In this document: positions 56,538 through 64,000 of the stretch, piece after piece
Position numbering within the stretch: the first letter of the stretch is position 1
Layout: each line of letters opens with the position of its first letter
Assembly: GCA_031763025.1 (NCBI GenBank)
Contig: JASSKH010000020.1
Span: 12,041,547-12,105,546, forward strand
Direction: 5' to 3'
Source of the DNA: Macrocystis pyrifera
Taxonomy: Eukaryota; Sar; Phaeophyceae; Laminariales; Laminariaceae
DNA length: 64,000 nucleotides
Notes under the pieces: generated by a model
What the model was told of the DNA's origin: nothing
Database searches by the model: none
Seen by the model: only the letters and a program-made list of their open reading frames with translations
Made by a program: the position numbers and the translations under genes

Positions 56538-58000
56538 CTAGCCCTTCGTCCAGTGCACATCGCCGCAAAGATCCGACTCAAACACGTCAAACTTGCGCTG
56601 CAGGCGTGCGGCAACTAAATCAGCGCCTGCGTACGGTAGGGTTTCGTTGGACGCGCCGCGTCGTTTTGCCATCTCGATCAAAGAGGTTTTCAGTGGCCCA
56701 GCAATGTGTGCGTTGGGCGCGAGAAAATTCGCAATCGCAGTCGACTGCTCGACTTCCCCGATGCGCTCAAAATCTTGGCAGATGACGAAAGCCGGATCCA
56801 GCTCGGCGAGGAAAGAGTGCATGACGGCTATGTCAGTCAGCATAATTTGCATGTACTCCATATAGCGCTTCTCGGCGGTTGTAGTTTCCTCGTTGCCTGG
56901 TTGGCTGTCACGTCACATAACAGGCCAGAGCAGCAGCTAGTTAGGCGAAAACTCACCGGACCAAACAATCGAATATTCGTGAGTATGTACAGTAGTACAT
57001 ATCATAAACAATTTTGATATATTAACACAATTTGGAGTATACGTAGTGTATACAGATGTAAACGTATACTGGTGCTATATACACATAAATCAGTATATAT
57101 TGTCTACCTGGCAAATTTTGCAGTACATGTATTTTGTAGGAGGGCAATGCCAGCGCAAGACCGAGAGGGGAATACGTACGTACATTTATTACGAGCGAGA
57201 TATACGTAGCATTGTGATTCGTATAGGTCCACTCGATCGACTCACTCTTGGAACTGGCGGTGGACGGTATTAGCCACGATAAGATCCTTTACTGGTCGCC
57301 GCAAGTACAATACTCGAAAGTCCACGCCCTCCGCCTCCGCCACCTCGGCAAGCAGCCGCAGGTCGATGTACATCATCACCTTGCTCGGGCCGCTTCCGTC
57401 CGGATATGAATACTTTCCGCGGATGTACATTGCCGCTCCAGGGAAAGGAAGGTCCGCCCCTCTCAGTGCGAAGTCTCGCATTTCAACCCCGGCCTGCTCA
57501 CGAGAATTGTTGTAGTCCTGTGCTCTTCCCCCCATGGCGGACCTCACGTGGTATCTGGTCATGCCAATATCGGGTAGTCGGGTCAGATTCCCGTTCTTCT
57601 CGTACATGTCTGAGTTCACGGCAAGCAGGTACTTGTGTCCCGTGCCTTCCACCCCGACCGCGAGAGACAGGCGCAGCCTAGAGCTGAAAACTGTTTTGGG
57701 GAGCACATATCGGCGAGTCTCCGGGACCGTGTCCTCCGTAACCGAGACCGCAACATTGCTAGAGATATATGTAAAAGCCGCCAACGTAGCTAACATTGCC
57801 GCAATCGCGGCGAAAACGATCATGGCGCATTCTCGTATTTTCATGATCCCCGCCGCCTCTAGCAGCACAAGGGCCTCCGCGTGTGCCTGCGTGCGCGCGT
57901 GTGTGGCAGATGGGCGTGTGTGGCAGATGGCGTCAAGAGCGCCTGCTTCGCACCAAAACCTGCGTGCGATTTCCGGATTTCCACAGTTTTTGCGAGGCAC
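56538..58000 (-). CDS. Sulfotransferase-like type II membrane protein, two exons
   Basis: Exon 1 is 58000 to 57246 and exon 2 is 56904 to 56538. The donor GA|GTGAGT and acceptor GACAG|C are phase-compatible and give 373 codons. A hydrophobic span (MIVFAAIAAMLATLAAFTYI, about 60-79) near the N-terminus suggests a Golgi-type anchor with a luminal catalytic part. AVGVEGTGHKYL (about 114-125) resembles the 5'-phosphosulfate loop, and FRVLYLRRPVKDLIVANTVH (about 229-248) resembles the 3'-phosphate motif of sulfotransferases that use PAPS. The more likely start is Met53 (57844), just before the span; the upstream 52 residues are low-confidence. Brown algae make sulfated polysaccharides, so such an enzyme would fit, but the substrate is unknown. 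The family call is inference from two motifs. Confidence 0.6.
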
Positions 58001-58012
58001 GTGTTAAGCCTG

Positions 58013-58262
58013 TTTCAGAATATGGAATCTGGAATCTGAAACATGAAATGTCGATTTTTAATCAACATAAACATGACTCCCCCCCCACGAAATGTTAGAC
58101 GTCGGATGAATTTGAAACTAATCGACATGACAGTTCAATTTAAGCTTAGATAATCTCCCTCCCTACAGCGGGGATGGGGGTGTGTACTCATTCTCATGCA
58201 TGGCCGTAATCGTATGACCACAGCGGGGGGGCGGAGATTCCGGATTCCAGATTCCAGATTCC
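58013..58262. repeat. Inverted GGAATCTGGAATCTG repeats around an R1 tail
   Basis: TATGGAATCTGGAATCTGAA near 58020 is inverted as ATTCCAGATTCCAGATTCCG near 58243. Between them, about 58165-58215, is a reverse R1 tail (GTACTCATTCTCATGCATGG). Confidence 0.6.
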
Positions 58263-58329
58263 GAAAGGCTATTGTGAACAGGGTATGTTTTCTCCTGCGC
58301 GCTTGTTTCGCTGTTCCGGCCAAGTTAAA

Positions 58330-59215
58330 CCACGTCGAGTAACAACCCCCGTGCTACGATACGGGTATGCTGTAACTTTCAGGCCCAAACATATGACTGA
58401 CAGGCTTACTTGACCCAATATCGTTGGGATACCATTAGAGTTATGTAGTATTTAGAGTCCGTACAATATTTTTTACGACATACCTAGGATTCGGGTAAGA
58501 TGAAGATCTCTTGAAGTGAGGAGCCTCACAACAGTTAGTTTTAGTATACATCACTTGTAGGTGCTATTCCTACCGTAGAAACTACTGCCAGTACAGTAGT
58601 ATACCTGGTACTATCTATAGAAGTGCAGTAAAGCCGATTGGACAATAGAGTTGCCTATATCTAACGCACCTTGCCAACTCGCTTGGCACAGCTGGAATTT
58701 AGCTGCAGAAGTGTATGGGCATTGAAACCCACCAAGCGTTCTCGCACTGTCGAAGCTGTGCAACGCTTATAGCGAAAATGGCCCGGTCGTGTGGAAGAAT
58801 GATGCGGCATTCAGGACATTGTAAGTAACAACCCGTACTCAACTGCCATCGCCTTCACCCCAAGCCGCCAGACATCGCTGGCACAGCAGTACACCAGGGG
58901 AGCAGGGGACCCTCCAGCGACACCAGCTAGGTTGTTTGTGCTTGACGTTAGCGTCGTGAATGCACACCAACTACAGGGGATACGCATGGATCTCAAGATC
59001 CATACCTCAGCATCGTTGCGTGTTCTTTCTTAGAGCTTTGATTACCACGTGTACCAGAGGGGACAATGAAAAAAAACAGAAATTGGGGCAACACTCGTCA
59101 GCATGCGGAACTAAAACAACCATAGTACTGTACTACGAGTGAGTTTGGGATCTTTGTCAGAAACATGATGAAATATATTGGTTTAGTTTTTCTTTCTTGA
59201 TTTTAATGTACCTCC
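58330..59215. other. Intergenic sequence, no supported gene
   Basis: A possible splice donor (ATTGTAAGTAAC near 58818) and a short - strand frame with a kinase-like SDVWRLGV stretch are present, but nothing that can be annotated as a gene. Confidence 0.35.
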
Positions 59216-59243
59216 CCTGTCGCCCCCCTATATATATTATATG

Positions 59244-59749
59244 GGTTGGGTTGGCGTCGGTTGGCAACGACACTGTAAAACATGCCGCTCACTACGTGAG
59301 CTAGACATCCAGGGTACCGTTTTTTTTTTTTTTTTTTTCCGGTCGCCCACAGCTGGTCGTCTAGTTAGATCATTTGTGCGAAGTAAAGAACCTTTACTCT
59401 GCACAAGGGATTTGATCGTATCACGTAGTGTTCAAGGTAAGGCACCCAAGAGGCAGTTACATAGTACTCCCATTGCTGTCTCTGGAAGTGGCCACACCGG
59501 AAATTTAACTAACTCATTGAAGCTGTCATCCATATGCAAGTTGGCCTCACAAGCGGTTCTTAGTAGGATGCAGCTCACCCTTCATGCGACTCGCCGGACA
59601 CCTCACGGCGCTTCGCGCTTGGTGCAAGCAATGTCTGCCTGGTCGGTGAAACCCGACATGCTCCGTCCCGGCATTGTAGGGATGCGAGGGTCTATGGTCA
59701 TACGACTACGGCCATGCATGAGATCGAGTACATTTCTCCTATCGAGTAC
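59244..59749 (+). mobile_element. R1 retroelement 3' module, complete copy
   Basis: From GGTTGGGTTGGCGTCGG through CATCCAGGGTACCG, a T tract, GATCATTTGTGCGAAGTA, AAGTGGCCACACCGGAAATT and CTTCGCGCTTGGTGCAAGCA to two CGAGTAC motifs. It closely matches 20504-21000 and the reverse of 61616-62122. It is preceded by C-rich sequence and TATATA. A long open frame through it is not conserved. Confidence 0.8.
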
Positions 59750-60380
59750 ATCCCCCTGTCGGAGGCTTAACAGGAAACGTGGGGTGTCCGGGGGTATCGA
59801 CCTCATTTTGTTTTCGTGTACCTTGCGTGTGCTTGGGCGGTTCAGATATTTCTGTACTTCGGTTTCGGTAGTAGGTAGTACAGGCAGTGGGATTGTCTTA
59901 AGTTTGCGTACCCCCACAACTTGGTCGCTGCGGATACGATTGTGTCCACTAGCGCGTGGAGTCCGGTACGTGGTCTATGCAAGGAAGGTGCACACGAGGT
60001 AGTGTTCGCTTGTATTTTTTTTGTTAATGTGTACTCGAGTGGTTCCGATTCAGAACGCACGTATCATTACACATACTGCTGACTACAAACGTATATATTC
60101 ACAGTACAATCCTCAATATAGCAGTGGTAGAAGGGCATTGAGCCCGCTCTGACCCGTATTACAAGCCGCATGTGGACGTTTATGTCATCACTACGTGAAG
60201 GAAACGTTCTCCCAGCCATAGTAAGCCCCACTTCGACTCTAATTTTAACACGAAACGGGGACAATATTCCCGGTCATCGTGGTATCATATACCAGGTACC
60301 AGGTAGTTGCTTACAGCCTGCGTTTGTGACCACACGCAGGATTGCAGGGGATTGAGCTAATAAGGGAACATCATCATCAT
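59750..60380. other. Intergenic sequence, no supported gene
   Basis: No recognised feature. Confidence 0.4.
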
Positions 60381-60383
60381 CAG

Positions 60384-60450
60384 TCTGCTTGTCTGTCTGT
60401 CTGTCTGTTTGTGTTTCTGTCTGTCTGTCTGTCCGTCTGTATGTCTATCC

Positions 60451-60482
<32 letters not shown>

Positions 60483-60625
60483 TTCTGCCTGCCTGTGTAT
60501 GTCTGTGTCTGTGTGTCTGTGTGTCTGTCTGTCTGTCTATCTGTCTGTATGTCTATCTGTCTGTCTGTCTGTCTGCCTGTCGGTCTGCCTGTCGGTCTGC
60601 CTGTCGGTCTGCCTGTCGGTCTGCC

Positions 60626-60709
<84 letters not shown>

Positions 60710-60883
60710 TGTCTATCCGTCTGCCTGTCTGTCTGTCTGTCTGTCTGTCTGCCTGCCTGTGTATGTCTGTGTGTCTGTGTGTCTGTGTGTCTGTCTGTCT
60801 GTCTGTCTGTCTTTATGTCTATCTGTCTGTATGTCTATCTGTCTGTCTGTCTGCCTGTCGGTCTGCCTGTCTGTCTGTCTGCC

Positions 60884-60946
<63 letters not shown>

Positions 60947-61035
60947 CCGTCTGTCAGTCTGTCTGTCTGTCTGTCTTTCTGTCTGTCTGTCTGTCTGTCT
61001 GCCTGCCTGTGTATGTCTGTGTCTGTGTGTCTGTG

Positions 61036-61068
<33 letters not shown>

Positions 61069-61243
61069 TTATGTCTATCTGTCTGTATGTCTATCTGTCT
61101 GTCTGTCTGCCTGTCTGTCTGTCTGGCTTGTCCGTCTCTCTCCCTGCATGTCCTTATGTCTGTCTATCTGTCTTTCTTGCTGTCTGCCTGCCTGTTTGTC
61201 TGCCTGCAGGCTAGCCTGTCTGTTTGGCTGTCTGTCTGTTTGC
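60384..61243. repeat. (CTGT)n array with higher-order structure
   Basis: CTGT satellite with variant blocks. GCCTGCCTGTGTATGTCTGT begins near 60487, 60751 and 61001, followed each time by CTATCTGTCTGTATGTCTAT-type sequence, so a unit of about 250-265 bp is repeated three times. Confidence 0.9.
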
Positions 61244-61444
61244 CATCATTGTCTCGCGATCCAGAACGTTACAGCCCTGTCTTGCGGCATGGCTAGAGAG
61301 AGTGGGTGATACAACCCGTGGAGTACTAACTGAAGACTTCGTCGGGTGGAGTCGTGGCCGTCGCCTGATGACAGTTGCTGCCAATCCCGAAAGGAACACG
61401 ACCTGTTTTGCCTTACCAGTACTTTTTATATTAATTCACAAGCA

Positions 61445-61590
61445 GTTGTGAAGAAATGGCCGAGGTAAGGGTAAGACACGCGGGTATACTTGTCGGCTGG
61501 GAAGCAGTGCTTCGCTTCTTCTGAATTAGATCTTCTTTGTAGATGGCGAGAGCTATAAGGAGATGCTCCGGTAGAGAAGTGAAAGGTAGG
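61445..61590 (+). repeat. R7/R8 repeat, left part (interrupted copy)
   Basis: Matches 27855-28000 (AGCAGTGCTTCGCTTCTTCT, GATGGCGAGAGCT, GTAGAGAAGTGAAAGGTAGG). It is cut at the target duplication TGAAAGGTAGG (61580-61590). Confidence 0.75.
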
Positions 61591-62908
61591 CGGGGGGGGC
61601 GGGGGGGGGGGGGGGTGTACTCGATAGGCGAAATGTACTCGATCTCATGCATGGCCGTAGTCGTATGACCATAGACCCTCGCATCCCTACAATGCCGGGA
61701 CAGGGCATGTCGGGTTTTCACCGACCAGGAAGATATTGCTTGCACCAAGCGCGAAGCGCCGTGAGGTGTCCGGCGAGTCGCATGGAGGGTGAGCTGCATC
61801 CTACTAAGAACCGCTTGTGAGGCCGACTGGCATATAGATGACAGCTTCAATGAGTTAGTTAAATTTCCGGAGTAGCCACTTCCAGAGATAGCAATGGGAG
61901 TACTATGTAACTGCCTCTTGGGTGCTTGAACACTACGTGATACGATCAAATCCCTTGTGCAGAGTGAAGGTTATTTACCTCGCACAAATGATCTAACTCG
62001 ACGACCAGCTGTGGGCGACCGCCAAAACAAAAACAAGAAAAAAAAACGGTACCCTGGTTGTCTAGTTCATGCAGTGAGCGGCATGTTTTACAGTGTCGTT
62101 GGCAACCGACGCCAACCCAACCTATATATAATATATTTGAGGGGGGGGGGGGGAGGGGGGTACTCATCTGTTGCTTGCCTCAGTCATTTAACCATTGACC
62201 ACGCATCCCTTTCGAGACGGAGCACTTGTATATTTCACATTCTTCTACTATGTGATTTTCTACTCTCCATTGCTTTGCCACACGGGCACATCTGTGTATC
62301 TACTTCCTCCTCCCGGCTACTGGTATACTTCTTTTCTTCTTTCTGGCTGGTCCAGGTCCCCTACACGAAAGTGCAGTTTCAGCGTTTTCGCGAAGTCCAT
62401 TGGGCTATGCAAATACGTTTTCATCTCTATTCCTTACCTCGATCCCCCGTATATCTGTAAGTGTTTTTCCGAGTCCACCTTGTTTCTTAGCGCTAGCCTT
62501 TCCCTTCTTTCTATCCTTTCTTCAAAGTCTACGTTGTATGTCCCAAACTTCCCGGCGGACACAATCTCTGCTTGGTTTCCCTCCATATCATTCCATACTT
62601 TCTCAGCTATGTCATCTCACCTTATTCCAGCTCGCCCTTTTGTTACTTTCACCCATCCAGCTCTATCAACTATGGCTGGCAACCTCCTTTTTGGCATGTT
62701 TCTTACTTGATATTGCCAGTTCAACTTTCTCATGTCTCTATTAGTCTTGAGTGGGTGCATTCTCAGTTCTGCTCCTAATACCCCTGTATTACTTGTCGTA
62801 CATGAGCATCTTAAGAGTTTTTTAGTTGTTGTCATTTGTACTGTTTCCAACTCTTTTACGAGTTTCGCGTTTCCTTCCTATACTTCTCCGGCAAATTCTA
62901 CCTCTGGT
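61591..62908 (-). mobile_element. 5'-truncated LINE with internal poly(C) and R1 3' module, inserted in R7/R8
   Basis: Read on the - strand: LINE coding remnant (62908 to 62161), poly(C) (62160-62141), AT-rich spacer, R1 (62122 to 61616), terminal poly(C) (61615-61591). TGAAAGGTAGG stands on both sides (61580-61590 and 62909-62919). The arrangement indicates one target-primed insertion whose 3' end is poly(C). Confidence 0.75.
62161..62900 (-). pseudogene. LINE reverse-transcriptase C-terminal remnant
   Basis: An open part (62850 to 62617) reads ETVQMTTTKKLLRCSCTTSN, then GVLGAELRMHPLKTNRDMRK and LNWQYQVRNMPKRRLPAIVD. Downstream on the same strand, beyond stops, are AEKVWNDMEGNQAEI, ERLALRNKVDSEKH and MKTYLHSPMDFAKTLKLHF. 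I recognise this as the region after the reverse transcriptase of non-LTR elements of brown algae. The end (SRKGCVVNG, then ASNR) is present but the Cys-rich part expected before it is missing, so there is an internal deletion as well as several stops. Confidence 0.65.
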
Positions 62909-63400
62909 TGAAAGGTAGGGGGGGGGGACTCAACACCCAAATTTACTCAACCCCCGCCACAAACTCTCCTAAATTCCCCTTTTCTGATGTACTTCTGTAG
63001 ACCTTTCCTATGCCTACCGATCCTTATTCTGGTAATATATATTTTTTTCATTTTACGGTCCTATCTCTGTGTAGAAACAGTACTCTCGCCTAACGGGCTA
63101 TCCGTCTTCAAGAACATTCCTAAACGTTACTCTCGACTAGCGGAATATCCGCTGGAATAATCCGTTCTTTGGGTTAGTCTCGTTGTCCTGAGACAACAAC
63201 ACTGCTAACTATATTGTCGGTCTCTATAGCCCATGAGTAAGTTCACTCATATCACATTAGCCCACCCTGAACAATCACATATGCAGACCATAATATGGTC
63301 GAAGGATGACGACAATGTTCATCCCAAACGACCGGGAAAAAGGTGGTCGAAGATGGGGCTATTCGAAACAAACCAAATGAGCCTATATATTTCCCCACAC
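62909..63400 (+). repeat. R7/R8 repeat, right part (interrupted copy)
   Basis: Matches 28000-28490: CAAACTCTCCTAAATTCCCC, CCTATGCCTACCGATCC-like sequence, CATTAGCCCACCCTGAA and GGTCGAAGATGGGGCTATTC. Confidence 0.75.
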
Positions 63401-64000
63401 GGGCTGTCCCTAGAAAGATTAGGTGCGGCTCGTGTAAGCTCATTGACGAAATCCAGCCATAGAGCCAGCTTCGCTGCTGGTATTTTCAAAAGTAATAACG
63501 GGGCCCGAATCAGCCAATTGAAACGTTCTGCTTAGAAGGCACGGCGCGGTTATGATGGGGATGCTATGTTGGAGTCTGGTGTGCCCCCTTTGTCCGAGTT
63601 TTCAAAGAGTAGGAGACGTTTTTATCCCGGCGCTGCGCCTTTGGTGGCCCCTGCATGAGGTGCCCGATGAGTTGGTAGCCGTTTTTCCGTGGGTGCATAC
63701 TTTCCCCTCTCTTTTGAGGGTTCTCGGTGTGGAGTTTTCCAAGGCTCGGAAGCAGGTATCTCGTCCATACCGACGTCGCTATGTATGAACGAGGTACCCG
63801 TTTGGGGTATCGGTGTTACGTGTACAACTGCAGTAGTAATAGCTACTCATCCATTATATTTCAGTGGCGAAGTCCTTGTTCTCTCATTTCGACGGAGACT
63901 CAAGGTCAGCTGTGGTAGGAAACAAGGCAATCTGCTCCGTTGTTCTCTCGCTGCTCTTTCCAAGGACGCAGTCAGTCTAGAATATCGAGGCAAGCACATT
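63401..64000. other. Unassigned end of window
   Basis: Mixed sequence with a 78-codon + frame (63552-63788) that has no recognised domain. Confidence 0.35.

Noticed and set aside
58811-58996. - strand stretch SDVWRLGVKAMAVEYG similar to kinase subdomain IX
   Set aside because: Only about 20 residues match, with no other kinase motif nearby and no convincing splice sites; may be chance or a tiny relic.
59241-60002. + frame of 253 codons
   Set aside because: Runs through R1; frame is not kept in the other R1 copies, and part is a T tract.
60342-61309. Three overlapping Cys/Leu/Ser/Val frames of about 290-306 codons
   Set aside because: Products of CTGT repeats; no independent coding evidence.

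Overview
The window is eukaryotic nuclear DNA: long spliceosomal introns, LTR and non-LTR retrotransposons, MITEs and a very high load of microsatellites and minisatellites. A decayed non-LTR reverse-transcriptase C-terminus at about 62.2-62.9 kb resembles, from memory, retroelement proteins of brown algae such as Ectocarpus. With the intron-rich tyrosine-kinase-like (TKL) kinase this points to a stramenopile, most likely a brown alga. That assignment is inference.

Three loci look like genuine coding units. (1) About 0-21.6 kb, + strand: a nine-exon TKL protein kinase, 5' end outside the window. Every visible intron is phase 0 and the joined exons give a complete kinase domain (GSGGSG loop, AAK lysine, HGDLKSLN catalytic loop, DFG, APE, DVYSFG, RPS). 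Three exons are preceded by decayed tandem copies of their own 5' ends, and three exons sit just downstream of sense-oriented poly(C) tails of a non-LTR element. (2) 37,962-48,736, + strand: an almost intact Ty3/gypsy LTR retrotransposon (10.8 kb) with about 99% identical LTRs and a GAAC target duplication. Its Gag carries a CCCH zinc finger, gag and protease are separated by one UGA followed by a perfect 8-bp stem-loop, and it has several apparently inactivating changes. (3) 56,538-58,000, - strand: a two-exon type II membrane protein with sulfotransferase-like motifs.

The rest is repeats. 0-5.8 kb: N-terminal kinase exons among GTTACC, TGTATGCG and GATAAC repeats. 5.8-21.6 kb: kinase domain, MITEs, CTGT and poly(C) tracts, and a 40-bp minisatellite (14.8-18.0 kb). 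21.6-37.9 kb: mostly non-coding, with paired dispersed repeats, a four-unit macrosatellite (25.6-26.4 kb) and a peptidase-like fragment (27.2-27.7 kb). 48.7-56 kb: unannotated sequence, 1.1 kb of (ATGT)n, and a duplicated region carrying microexon-like segments. 58-64 kb: copies of a retroelement 3' module (called R1 here), a CTGT higher-order array, and a nested LINE+R1 insertion with an 11-bp target duplication.

Two themes recur. Poly(C) tracts mark the 3' ends and internal junctions of the non-LTR elements and supply pyrimidine tracts to kinase exons. Exon 5' ends with their acceptor sites have been duplicated repeatedly in the kinase gene, always leaving the intact copy furthest downstream.
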